The position numbers and the translations under genes are program-made. The notes under the pieces were generated by a model. That model worked only from the letters and a program-made list of their open reading frames with translations. It did not search any database and was not told the DNA's origin. Shown piece after piece: positions 7,675 to 15,598 of a stretch of 52,770 bases of DNA. The stretch comes from Streptomyces minutiscleroticus (lineage in GTDB: Bacteria > Actinomycetota > Actinomycetes > Streptomycetales > Streptomycetaceae), in contig NZ_BMVU01000048.1 of assembly GCF_014650875.1 (NCBI RefSeq), positions 1 through 52,770 on the forward strand, written 5' to 3'. Positions within the stretch are counted from its first letter, which is position 1. Each line of letters begins with the position of its first letter.

Positions 7675-8280
7675 ATGGCTGACGAGCCAAACGCAAAGCA
7701 ATGCACGGGCTGCAAGAAGGATCTGCCCGTCGCCGCATTTGCGCGGGACAGGAACCGTCCCGATGGTCTCCAGGTGCGGTGTCGGCAGTGTGTGGCGCAA
7801 TACAGCGCCACGCATTACCGGCGCCGCCGGGAGGCCGAGGGGAAAACGGTCCGCGAAAAGGTGGACGTTCCGGCCGGGCATAAACTCTGCCGGATATGTG
7901 GCGAGGTCAAACCGCACAGCGAATGGCATCGCAACGCTTCTGCGTCCGACGGGCTGTCGACACGCTGCAAGGCGTGTCGGGCGGTTCGAGGGCGCCAGGA
8001 CCACCTGAAGCGCCAGTACGGCATCACCGGAGCCGAACGGGACGAGTTGCTCGCCGCCCAGGCGGGCGTCTGCTGCATATGTCTGGCTGCTCCGGCGGCA
8101 GATGTGGATCATTGCCACGAGACGGGTAGGGTCCGTGGCGTACTGTGCTTCAGCTGCAATGCCGCACTGGGGCAGCTCAAGGATCGGCCCGACGTCATGA
8201 GGCGGGCTGCCGCATACGTGGAAGGAAACGCGTGGAAGCCAACACTCGTAGCACCGGGCGTCTACCAGCTGCCTTCCTGA
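7675..8280 (+). CDS. Recombination endonuclease VII-like (His-Me finger) protein inside the proteasome operon
   Basis: 201 residues. The C-terminal half has the endonuclease VII signature: a CCIC zinc pair, DHCHETGRVRG with the catalytic His, and CFSCN as the second zinc pair. The N-terminal half has two similar zinc-ribbon-like repeats, CTGC...CRQC (about residues 9-39) and CRIC...CKAC (about 73-102). T4 endonuclease VII resolves branched DNA, but activity is not established for this chromosomal group. The last 49 bases overlap the start of prcB in another frame. In the first 50 codons I count 14 ending in A or T, more than in neighbouring genes, which suggests acquisition. From memory, Streptomyces relatives keep a gene at this site. 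Confidence 0.88.
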   Translation: MADEPNAKQCTGCKKDLPVAAFARDRNRPDGLQVRCRQCVAQYSATHYRRRREAEGKTVREKVDVPAGHKLCRICGEVKPHSEWHRNASASDGLSTRCKACRAVRGRQDHLKRQYGITGAERDELLAAQAGVCCICLAAPAADVDHCHETGRVRGVLCFSCNAALGQLKDRPDVMRRAAAYVEGNAWKPTLVAPGVYQLPS

Positions 8281-9077
8281 CGCCCGGGTCCTCCTCCTTC
8301 ATGGACTTCCTGTCGGAGCACCAGCCGGAGCTCCTGCCGGGCAACCGTCAACTGCCGCCCGTGCAGGGTGTGGTCGAGGCCCCGCACGGCACGACGATCG
8401 TGTCCGTGACGTTCCCCGGCGGCGTGGTGCTGGCCGGCGACCGGCGGGCGACGATGGGCAACGTGATCGCGCAGCGCGACATCGAGAAGGTCTTCCCGGC
8501 GGACGAGTACTCGGCGGTGGGCATCGCCGGCACGGCGGGTCTGGCGGTGGAGATGGTGAAGCTGTTCCAGCTGGAGCTGGAGCACTTCGAGAAGGTCGAG
8601 GGCGCGCAGCTGTCCCTGGAGGGCAAGGCGAACCGCCTGTCGACCATGATCCGTTCCAATCTCGGCATGGCGATGCAGGGTCTGGCTGTGGTGCCGCTGT
8701 TCGCGGGGTACGACGTGGACCGCGGCAAGGGCCGCATCTTCTCGTACGACGTGACGGGCGGCCGTTCCGAGGAGCACGGCTACGCGGCGACGGGTTCGGG
8801 CTCGGTCTTCGCGCGCGGTGCGATGAAGAAGCTGTTCCGTGACGACCTGACCGAGGACCAGGCGACGACCCTGGTGGTGCAGGCCCTGTACGACGCGGCG
8901 GACGACGACTCGGCGACCGGTGGTCCCGATGTCGCGCGCCGGATCTATCCGATCGTCACCGTGATCACCGAGGACGGCTTCCGTCGGCTCACCGAGGAGG
9001 AGTCCTCCGGGATCGCCCGCGCGATCCTGGAGCGGCGTCTGGCGCAGCCGGACGGCCCGCGGGCCGAGCTGCTCTGA
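8232..9077 (+). CDS. prcB: 20S proteasome beta subunit PrcB
   Basis: Catalytic subunit of the 20S core. From GTG 8232 (ribosome-binding site GGAAGGA inside the upstream gene) the protein is 281 residues. A 53-residue propeptide ends in APHG, and cleavage exposes Thr54 (TTIVSVTFPGG) as the N-terminal nucleophile. The Lys33-equivalent region is AGDRRATMG, and the GSGS loop appears as ATGSGSVFARG. The start lies 49 bases inside the endonuclease-like gene, so the two are probably translationally coupled. prcA follows after 61 bases. Confidence 0.95.
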   Translation: MEANTRSTGRLPAAFLTPGSSSFMDFLSEHQPELLPGNRQLPPVQGVVEAPHGTTIVSVTFPGGVVLAGDRRATMGNVIAQRDIEKVFPADEYSAVGIAGTAGLAVEMVKLFQLELEHFEKVEGAQLSLEGKANRLSTMIRSNLGMAMQGLAVVPLFAGYDVDRGKGRIFSYDVTGGRSEEHGYAATGSGSVFARGAMKKLFRDDLTEDQATTLVVQALYDAADDDSATGGPDVARRIYPIVTVITEDGFRRLTEEESSGIARAILERRLAQPDGPRAELL

Positions 9078-9138
9078 CGGCGGTTCCCCGCCATCCCGAG
9101 GTGATCCAGTGACTTCGACAGAAAGGGACGGATAACCG

Positions 9139-9891
9139 GTGTCGACGCCGTTCTATGTCTCACCCCAGCAGGCGATGGCCGACCGCGCGGAGTACGCGCG
9201 CAAGGGCATCGCGCGTGGCCGCAGCCTGGTCGTGCTGCAGTACGCCGACGGCATCGTGTTCGTCGGTGAGAACCCGTCCCGCGCGCTGCACAAGTTCAGC
9301 GAGATCTACGACCGGATCGGTTTCGCCGCCGCCGGGAAGTACAACGAGTACGAGAACCTGCGGATCGGCGGTGTGCGCTACGCCGATCTGCGGGGGTACA
9401 CCTACGACCGCGACGACGTGACGGCCCGTGGCCTCGCCAACGTCTACGCGCAGACCCTGGGCACGATCTTCTCCTCGGCGGCCGAGAAGCCGTACGAGGT
9501 GGAGCTGGTGGTCGCCGAGGTGGGCGAGACGCCGGCGGGGGACCAGATCTACCGGTTGCCGCACGACGGGTCGATCGTGGACGAGCACGGTTCGGTCGCG
9601 GTCGGGGGCAACGCCGAGCAGATCAGCAGCTACCTGGACCAGCGCCACCAGGACGGCATGTCGCTGGCCGAGGCCCTGAAGCTGGCCGTGCAGTCCCTCT
9701 CCCGGGACACCAACGGCAGTGAGCGGGAGATCCCCGCGGAGCGCCTCGAGGTGGCGGTGCTGGACCGTACGCGTCCGCAGAAGCGCAAGTTCAAGCGGAT
9801 CGTGGGGCGGCAGCTGGCGGCCCTGCTGGAGCGGGACGGTGCGGAGACGGCCGCGGAGGCCGAGGCGCAGGCTCCCGACGAGAAGGAGTGA
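9139..9891 (+). CDS. prcA: 20S proteasome alpha subunit PrcA
   Basis: Forms the outer alpha rings that gate the chamber and bind the ARC C-terminus. It is 250 residues, starts at GTG (MSTPFYVSPQQAMADRAEY) and has the typical alpha-subunit N-terminal helix and no catalytic Thr. The C-terminus is an acidic Ala/Glu tail. The ribosome-binding region before 9139 is AAAGGGACGG. A cluster of TGA triplets and a strong terminator close the operon. Confidence 0.95.
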   Translation: MSTPFYVSPQQAMADRAEYARKGIARGRSLVVLQYADGIVFVGENPSRALHKFSEIYDRIGFAAAGKYNEYENLRIGGVRYADLRGYTYDRDDVTARGLANVYAQTLGTIFSSAAEKPYEVELVVAEVGETPAGDQIYRLPHDGSIVDEHGSVAVGGNAEQISSYLDQRHQDGMSLAEALKLAVQSLSRDTNGSEREIPAERLEVAVLDRTRPQKRKFKRIVGRQLAALLERDGAETAAEAEAQAPDEKE

Positions 9892-9917
9892 CGGTTCGCG
9901 GCGCCGCGTCGATGTTC

Positions 9918-9942
9918 TGAGCCCTGAGCCCTGAGCCCTGAG
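9918..9942 (+). repeat. TGAGCCC heptad repeat after prcA, placing stops in all three frames
   Basis: TGAGCCC occurs three times in tandem (9918, 9925, 9932), followed by TGAG at 9939. Because the period is seven, the four TGA triplets fall in all three plus-strand frames. It lies between the prcA stop and the terminator hairpin. Confidence 0.6.
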
Positions 9943-9946
9943 TTCC

Positions 9947-9989
9947 ACGCCCGCGTGCCCCGGCCGGAAAGGCCGGGGCACGCGGGCGT
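9947..9989. terminator. Strong, probably bidirectional terminator between prcA and the LacI-type gene
   Basis: A perfect 19-base stem (9947-9965 with 9971-9989) surrounds GGAAA. It lies between convergent stop codons at 9891 and 10021. Confidence 0.8.
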
Positions 9990-10020
9990 CGTGCCGGGTG
10001 CGGCCGGGTGTGCCGGCCGC

Positions 10021-11046
10021 TCAGGCCGCCGTGTGCGGCGGTGGGGGCGCCGTGGAGCCGCGCACGACGAGTTCGACGGGGATGTCCTCGCTGGTGGGGG
10101 TGCGGTCGTCCAGGACGGCGAGGAGGGCCTTCATGCCGTGTTCGCCGAAGAGTTCGGCGTCGAGGCGGACGGTGGTGAGTTCGGGGTCGATGGCGATGGC
10201 GAGGCCGAGGTCGTCGATGCCGGTGACGGAGAGGTCGTCCGGGACGCGCAGGCCGAGGCGGCGGGCGGCCTTGTAGGCGCCGACGGCGAGTTTGTCGTCG
10301 TCGCAGACGACGGCGGTGGGGCGGGGGCCGGGGGCGGTGAGGGCGGCTTCGGCGGCGGTGGTGGCGTCCTCGATGGTGATGGGGGCGGCGGCCGTGCGCA
10401 GTGCGGTGCCGGGGACGCGGGCGAGGCGCGTGGCGAGTTCGCGGGCGCGGACGTCGAAGGTCCAGGAGGGGATGTCGGCGGCGAGGTGGAGGAAGCGGCG
10501 GTGGCCGAGTTCCAGGAGGTGGCCGGCGATCTGCCGGATGCCGTCGGCGATGTCGAGGTTGACGGTGGCGGCGCCGAGGCTGCCGTCGGGGTCGCTGTCG
10601 AGCATGACGAGGGGGAGCTGGTCGCCGCGGATGTCGGTGAGGGCGTCGGCGGCCATGGAGGAGGCGAGGACGCCGTCGAGGGCGGCGCGTGAGGAGGGGA
10701 AGGGGTCGCGGGCGGGGCCGACGCCTTCGGGGGAGGGGTAGAGGACGACGCCGAAGCCGTGGTGGGCGGCGACGCGGGCGGCGCCGGTGTAGACGCCGGC
10801 GAAGAACTCGGTGGTGAGGGCGGGGACGACGAGGAGGACGGTGCGGGTGCGGCCGAGGCGGAGGTTGCGGGCTGCGAGGTTGGGGCGGTAGCCGAGGGCG
10901 CGGGCGGCTTCCTTCACCCGTTCGGCGGTGCGTTCGGAGACGCGTCCGCGCCATTTGTCGCCGAGGACGAGGGAGACGGCGGCCTGGGAGACGCCCGCGG
11001 CCCGGGCGACGTCGCGGCTGGTGGGGCGGGTGTGCGCTGCTGCCAC
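10021..11046 (-). CDS. LacI-family transcriptional regulator
   Basis: 341 residues from a GTG at 11046 (GGAGCAGG upstream). The N-terminal helix-turn-helix is SRDVARAAGVSQAAVSLVLG, the hinge is YRPNLAARNLR, and a periplasmic-binding-protein-like sugar-sensing domain follows (about residues 65-330). It diverges from an MFS transporter gene. The palindrome at 11091-11117 is its probable operator, controlling both genes. The ligand is unknown. The frame stays open well upstream of the GTG, but those residues do not resemble the family. Confidence 0.9.
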   Translation of the reverse strand: MAAAHTRPTSRDVARAAGVSQAAVSLVLGDKWRGRVSERTAERVKEAARALGYRPNLAARNLRLGRTRTVLLVVPALTTEFFAGVYTGAARVAAHHGFGVVLYPSPEGVGPARDPFPSSRAALDGVLASSMAADALTDIRGDQLPLVMLDSDPDGSLGAATVNLDIADGIRQIAGHLLELGHRRFLHLAADIPSWTFDVRARELATRLARVPGTALRTAAAPITIEDATTAAEAALTAPGPRPTAVVCDDDKLAVGAYKAARRLGLRVPDDLSVTGIDDLGLAIAIDPELTTVRLDAELFGEHGMKALLAVLDDRTPTSEDIPVELVVRGSTAPPPPHTAA

Positions 11047-11090
11047 CGGGGGCCTGCTCCTTCGTCTGGACGTGCGGACAGCGCACATGG

Positions 11091-11117
11091 TACGTATGAC
11101 GCGCGACGTTATACGTA
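11091..11117. promoter_or_regulatory. Candidate LacI-type operator in the regulator/MFS divergent region
   Basis: TACGTAT (11091-11097) and ATACGTA (11111-11117) form an inverted repeat with a 13-base spacer. It is the only clear palindrome between the divergent starts at 11046 and 11167. Confidence 0.45.
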
Positions 11118-11166
11118 AAACTTCGTTCTCTTTCCGTCGGTGGACCCGAGTGAGGAGCAGCCGGAC

Positions 11167-12426
11167 ATGGCCGCGGGGTACCTGGAGATCCTCAAGGCGC
11201 GGCACGCCGCGCGGCTGCTCGTGGGCACGCTGGTGGGGCGGCTGCCGAACGCGACCGCCGCCATCGCCGTCGTGCTGTTCGTGCGCGACGAGGGCGGCGC
11301 CTACGGCCTGGCCGGGGCGCTGGCCGCGGTGTACGGCGTGGCGAACGCGGTGGGGCAGCCGCTGCTGGGCCGGCTGGTGGACCTGTACGGGCAGCCGCGG
11401 GTGCAGCTGCCCGCGGCGCTGGTGTCTGCCCTGGGCATGGCGGTCTTCGCGTTCACCGGTACGGGGAGCCTGCCGGTGGCGTACGTCTCGATGGTGGTCG
11501 CGGGGCTGTTCGCGCCGCCCCTGGAGGGCGGTCTGCGGGCGCTGTGGCCGTCGGTGCTGCGCCGGGAGGACCAGGTGCACACGGCGTACGCGATGGACGC
11601 CGTGGCGCAGGAGGTCATGTTCACGGTCGGGCCGCTGCTGGCGACCCTGTGCACGTCGCTGTGGTCGGCGCGGGCGGCGCTGCTGGTCCTGAACGTCCTG
11701 GGGGTCCTGGGGGCGCTCTCGGTGGTCGCGTCGGCGCCCTCGCGGGCGTGGCGGTCGGCGCCGCGGGAGGCGCACTGGCTGGGTGCGCTGCGCTCGCCGG
11801 GGCTGCTGGCGCTGCTGGGCGCGTTCCTGTTCGTCGGGATCGCGCTGGGGTCGATCACGGTGGCGGCGGTGGCGTACGCCGACGGGCACGGCGGGGACGC
11901 GGTGTACGGCTGGCTGATGGCGGCGCTGGGCCTGGGCGCGCTGGCCGGCGGGCTCGGGTACGGGGCGTGGCAGTGGGGCGGTGCGCCGGAGCGGCGGCTG
12001 CGGGTGCTGGTGGCGCTGCTGGCGGTCTGCTACCTGCCGCTGACGCTGATGCCCGGGGCGGTGGCGATGACGGCGCTCACCGCGCTCGCGGGGGTGTTCC
12101 TGGCGCCGTGCATCGCGTGCGCGTTCGTCATCGTGGACCGGCACGCGCCGCGCGGGACGGTCACCGAGGCGTTCTCCTGGCTCGTGACGACGTTCACCGT
12201 GGGGTCGTCGGTCGGGACGGGGGCGGCGGGGCCCGTCGTGGAGGCGGGCGGGGCCCTGTGGGGGTTCGCCGTGCCGGGTGCCGCGGGGGCGGCCGCGCTG
12301 CTGGTCCTGCTGGCCACGGGGCGGGTCCTGACGGCACCGGGAGCGGGCCCGGTGCGCGCGACCTCGTCGGAAAATGATCCAAACCGTACTGCCGAACCCC
12401 GTTTCAGTTCCGGGGATCGGGCGTAA
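11167..12426 (+). CDS. MFS family transporter
   Basis: 419-residue membrane protein with about 12 hydrophobic segments, no signal peptide and the loop motif GRLVDLYGQPRVQ of the major facilitator fold. I chose the ATG at 11167 (MAAGYLEILKARHAARLL) because GAGGAG lies eight bases upstream. A GTG at 11140 would add nine residues. The substrate cannot be told from sequence, and neighbouring control by a LacI-type repressor suggests a small inducer. Its stop codon TAA is also the first half of the pafA -10 box. Confidence 0.88.
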   Translation: MAAGYLEILKARHAARLLVGTLVGRLPNATAAIAVVLFVRDEGGAYGLAGALAAVYGVANAVGQPLLGRLVDLYGQPRVQLPAALVSALGMAVFAFTGTGSLPVAYVSMVVAGLFAPPLEGGLRALWPSVLRREDQVHTAYAMDAVAQEVMFTVGPLLATLCTSLWSARAALLVLNVLGVLGALSVVASAPSRAWRSAPREAHWLGALRSPGLLALLGAFLFVGIALGSITVAAVAYADGHGGDAVYGWLMAALGLGALAGGLGYGAWQWGGAPERRLRVLVALLAVCYLPLTLMPGAVAMTALTALAGVFLAPCIACAFVIVDRHAPRGTVTEAFSWLVTTFTVGSSVGTGAAGPVVEAGGALWGFAVPGAAGAAALLVLLATGRVLTAPGAGPVRATSSENDPNRTAEPRFSSGDRA

Positions 12427-12429
12427 TGT
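12401..12429 (+). promoter_or_regulatory. Putative pafA promoter: GTTTCA, 17 bases, TAATGT, leaderless
   Basis: TAATGT (12424-12429) ends six bases before the pafA ATG at 12436. GTTTCA (12401-12406) lies 17 bases upstream of it. No ribosome-binding site precedes the ATG. The first three bases of the -10 are the TAA stop of the MFS gene. Confidence 0.5.
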
Positions 12430-12435
12430 TCAGTC

Positions 12436-13797
12436 ATGGACCGCCGCATTTTCGGGCTGGAGAACGAGTACGGCGTCACGTGCACGTTCAGGGGACAGCG
12501 GCGCCTGTCTCCTGACGAGGTGGCGCGGTACCTCTTCCGCCGTGTCGTGTCATGGGGCCGCAGCAGCAATGTCTTCCTGCGAAACGGCGCCCGCCTCTAT
12601 CTCGACGTGGGATCGCATCCGGAATATGCCACACCCGAATGCGACAACGTGACGGAACTCGTCACCCACGACAAGGCCGGCGAGCGCATTCTCGAAGGAC
12701 TCCTGGTGGACGCCGAACGACGCCTGCACGAGGAGGGAATCGCGGGCGACGTCTACCTCTTCAAGAACAACACCGACTCGGCGGGCAACTCCTACGGATG
12801 CCACGAGAACTACCTGGTGGCCCGGCACGGGGAGTTCTCGCGGCTCGCGGACATCCTCATCCCGTTCCTCGTCACGCGGCAGCTGCTGTGCGGCGCGGGG
12901 AAGGTGCTGCAGACGCCGCGCGGCGCCGTGTACTGCGTGAGCCAGCGCGCCGAGCACATCTGGGAGGGCGTCTCCTCGGCGACCACGCGCTCCCGGCCGA
13001 TCATCAACACCCGCGACGAGCCGCACGCGGACGCCGAGCGCTACCGCCGGCTGCACGTGATCGTCGGCGACTCGAACATGTCCGAGACGACCATGCTGCT
13101 CAAGGTGGGCGCCACGGACCTGGTACTGCGCATGATCGAGGCGGGCACGGTGATGCGCGACCTGACCCTGGAGAACCCGATCCGGGCGATCCGCGAGGTC
13201 AGCCACGACATCACGGGCCGCCGCAAGGTGCGCCTGGCCAGCGGCCGGGAGGCCTCGGCCCTCGAGGTGCAGCGCGAGTACTACGAGAAGGCCGTGGACT
13301 TCTGCGAGCGCCGCGGCATCCGCACCGGCACCGTGGAGCAGGTCCTGGAGCTGTGGGGCCGCACGCTGGACGCGATCGAGTCCGAGGACCTGGACCGGAT
13401 CGGCACCGAGATCGACTGGGTGATGAAGTACAAGCTCATCGAGCGGTACCGCACCAAGCACAACATGACGATGTCGCATCCGCGAGTCGCGCAGATAGAC
13501 CTCGCCTATCACGACATCCACCGCCGCCGGGGCCTCTACTACCTGCTGGAGAAGAAGGGCCAGGCCGCACGGATCTGCAACGACTTGCGGATTTTCGAGG
13601 GCAAGTCCGTTCCGCCGCAGACCACTCGGGCGCGGCTGCGCGGTGATTTCATCCGGCGCGCGCAGGAACAGCGCCGCGATTTCACCGTCGACTGGGTCCA
13701 TCTCAAGCTCAACGACCAGGCACAGCGCACGGTGCTGTGCAAGGACCCGTTCCGTTCCGTCGACGACCGGGTGGAGAAGCTCATCGCCGGAATGTGA
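12436..13797 (+). CDS. pafA: Pup ligase PafA
   Basis: Uses ATP to phosphorylate the C-terminal Glu of Pup and joins it to substrate lysines. It is a carboxylate-amine ligase homologue of 453 residues, with the opening IFGLENEYG, the catalytic-Asp strand YLDVGSHPEY, and the shared Dop/PafA blocks FKNNTDSAGNSYG and NTRDEPHADAERY. It lacks the N-terminal insertion present in Dop. The ATG at 12436 has no Shine-Dalgarno but sits six bases after a -10 box, which suggests a leaderless message. A strong terminator follows. Confidence 0.96.
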   Translation: MDRRIFGLENEYGVTCTFRGQRRLSPDEVARYLFRRVVSWGRSSNVFLRNGARLYLDVGSHPEYATPECDNVTELVTHDKAGERILEGLLVDAERRLHEEGIAGDVYLFKNNTDSAGNSYGCHENYLVARHGEFSRLADILIPFLVTRQLLCGAGKVLQTPRGAVYCVSQRAEHIWEGVSSATTRSRPIINTRDEPHADAERYRRLHVIVGDSNMSETTMLLKVGATDLVLRMIEAGTVMRDLTLENPIRAIREVSHDITGRRKVRLASGREASALEVQREYYEKAVDFCERRGIRTGTVEQVLELWGRTLDAIESEDLDRIGTEIDWVMKYKLIERYRTKHNMTMSHPRVAQIDLAYHDIHRRRGLYYLLEKKGQAARICNDLRIFEGKSVPPQTTRARLRGDFIRRAQEQRRDFTVDWVHLKLNDQAQRTVLCKDPFRSVDDRVEKLIAGM

Positions 13798-13859
13798 CCG
13801 GAAAAGGGCACGGGCGCGGTCGTGAACGCGGCGGACCGCGGGCCCTGTTCGCGGAACGC

Positions 13860-13898
13860 GACGCGGGCGCCGTACGTTTCCCGTACGGCGCCCGCGTC
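13860..13898 (+). terminator. Terminator after pafA
   Basis: A perfect 17-base stem (13860-13876 with 13882-13898) surrounds TTTCC. It separates pafA from the promoter of the next gene. Confidence 0.75.
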
Positions 13899-13904
13899 AC
13901 GACG

Positions 13905-13910
13905 TAGAGT
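13905..13910 (+). promoter_or_regulatory. -10 element (TAGAGT) upstream of the FKBP lipoprotein gene
   Basis: TAGAGT lies directly after the pafA terminator and about 45 bases before the GTG at 13955, leaving room for a leader with a GAGG ribosome-binding site. No clear -35 was seen. Confidence 0.4.
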
Positions 13911-13954
13911 TGCGCGCACGCCCATACAAGATCGATCGATACGAGGCCCCCACC

Positions 13955-14959
13955 GTGCGCCGACGCTCACTCCTGATTGCCGCCCCCGCCGGACTGCTCG
14001 CGCTCGCCGGCTGTGGTGATGACGACAGCGGCAAGGACGGCTCCGGCGACAGTTCGTCCGCCTCGTCCTCCCCCTCCAGCGGTGCGGCGCCGGCCCCGAA
14101 GATCGTCGACGGGCCGCTGCCGAAGATCACCGACGGGGAGAGGTTCGGCGAGAAGCCCACCGTCGCCAAGGGCGAGGGGGACCCGTCGAAGGACCTCGCG
14201 GTGGAGACGCTCATCGTCGGCACGGGCGCCACCGTCGCCGAGAACGACTACGTCCAGGCGCACTACCTCGGCCAGGTCTGGGACACGGCGAAGGTCTTCG
14301 ACAACTCCTACGACCGCAAGGCCCCGCTGCTCATCCAGCTCGCCCAGGGCTCGATCATCGACGGCTGGCGCTACGCCCTGCAGGGCAAGAAGGCCGGCAG
14401 CCGCGTGATGACGGCCGTGCCGCCCACCTGGGGCTACGGTGAGCAGGGCAACGAGCAGGCGGGCATCGGGGGCGACGACACGCTGGTCTTCGTCATCGAC
14501 GTGCAGAACACCTTCAACGCCAAGAGCTCCGCCAAGGGCGAGAAGGCCGGCTCCGGCGCCGCCGACCTGCCGCAGGTCGGCACGGGCACCGACGGCAAGG
14601 CCCCCTCCATCGACATCCCGGAGACGGACGCGCCGACGAAGCTGGTCGCGGAGTACGTGCTGGAGGGCGACGGCGACGAGGTCGGCGAGAGCGACACCGT
14701 CCTGGTCCAGTACAAGGGCGTGCTGTGGGACACCGGCAAGGAGTTCGACTCCACCTACGAGCGCGGGCAGCTCACCTCCTTCTCCCTGCAGCAGGTCGTC
14801 AAGGGCTGGGCGCAGGGCCTGACCGGCAAGAAGGTCGGCAGCCGCGTCGTCATCGTCATCCCGCCGAAGCTGGGCTACGGCGACAACCCGCCGAGCGGCA
14901 GCGGCATCAAGAAGGACTCCACGCTCGTCTTCAGCGTCGACATCCTCGCCAAGATGTGA
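13955..14959 (+). CDS. Lipoprotein with two FKBP-type peptidyl-prolyl isomerase domains
   Basis: 334 residues. The N-terminus is a lipoprotein signal: basic RRR, a hydrophobic stretch and the lipobox LAGC, with the Cys near residue 24. A Ser/Asp-rich linker precedes two FKBP domains, about residues 85-190 and 230-334. Each has the fold core (LIQLAQGSIIDGWRYALQG and FSLQQVVKGWAQGLTG) and a conserved Y-G loop. It probably helps fold extracytoplasmic proteins. The GTG at 13955 has GAGG upstream; the open frame back to TTG 13910 overlaps the -10. A single-domain cytosolic FKBP follows 85 bases downstream. Confidence 0.92.
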   Translation: MRRRSLLIAAPAGLLALAGCGDDDSGKDGSGDSSSASSSPSSGAAPAPKIVDGPLPKITDGERFGEKPTVAKGEGDPSKDLAVETLIVGTGATVAENDYVQAHYLGQVWDTAKVFDNSYDRKAPLLIQLAQGSIIDGWRYALQGKKAGSRVMTAVPPTWGYGEQGNEQAGIGGDDTLVFVIDVQNTFNAKSSAKGEKAGSGAADLPQVGTGTDGKAPSIDIPETDAPTKLVAEYVLEGDGDEVGESDTVLVQYKGVLWDTGKEFDSTYERGQLTSFSLQQVVKGWAQGLTGKKVGSRVVIVIPPKLGYGDNPPSGSGIKKDSTLVFSVDILAKM

Positions 14960-15044
14960 CGCCGCGTCCTCGGCGGGGCGCGGCCGCGCCGGGATGCGAG
15001 ACTGTGCAGGTTGCCCTATCGCACACACAGCAGGAGCTAGAGAC

Positions 15045-15416
15045 GTGAACATCGAGAAGCCCGAGATCGACTTCCCGGGCGGCGAGCCCCCGGCCGACCT
15101 CGAGATCAAGGACATCTGGGAGGGCGACGGCGAGGAGGCCAAGGCGGGCCAGACCGTCACGGTCCACTACGTGGGTGTCGCCTTCAGCACGGGCGAGGAG
15201 TTCGACGCCAGCTGGAACCGCGGTACGCCCTTCCGCTTCCCGCTCGGCGGCGGCCGCGTCATCGCCGGCTGGGACCGGGGCGTGCAGGGCATGAAGGTCG
15301 GCGGCCGCCGCCAGCTGACCATCCCGGCCCACCTCGCCTACGGCAACCAGAGCCCGACCCCGGCGATCAAGCCCGGCGAGACCCTGATCTTCGTGGTCGA
15401 CCTCCTCGGCGTCTGA
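15045..15416 (+). CDS. Single-domain FKBP-type peptidyl-prolyl cis-trans isomerase
   Basis: 123-residue cytosolic prolyl isomerase from a GTG with a good AGGAG upstream. It has the FKBP core: VTVHYVGVAFSTGEEFDASW, then VIAGWDRGVQGMKVGGRRQL and IPAHLAYGN. There is no signal peptide. It is paralogous to each domain of the upstream lipoprotein. The catalytic loop before the last strand reads NQSPTPAIKPGETL. A terminator follows. Confidence 0.93.
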   Translation: MNIEKPEIDFPGGEPPADLEIKDIWEGDGEEAKAGQTVTVHYVGVAFSTGEEFDASWNRGTPFRFPLGGGRVIAGWDRGVQGMKVGGRRQLTIPAHLAYGNQSPTPAIKPGETLIFVVDLLGV

Positions 15417-15502
15417 CCGCCCGGGGGAAGCCCCGAGAGGCCGCGTCGCGGTCCCGCCGCCGTACGGTGTCGGTACGGGATCCGACCGGAGCCGATCATC
15501 CG

Positions 15503-15539
15503 GGGCCCACGCCTGTCCGGGCGTGGGCCCTCGGCTTTT
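15503..15539 (+). terminator. Rho-independent terminator after the FKBP genes
   Basis: GGGCCCACGCC (15503-15513) pairs with GGCGTGGGCCC (15520-15530), and TTTT follows at 15536-15539. Confidence 0.8.
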
Positions 15540-15598
15540 GTCCTGGTCCTTCGGAGCGGTACGGTCGACGACCGGAAGTATGAGAGGGAAGGGCGTCG

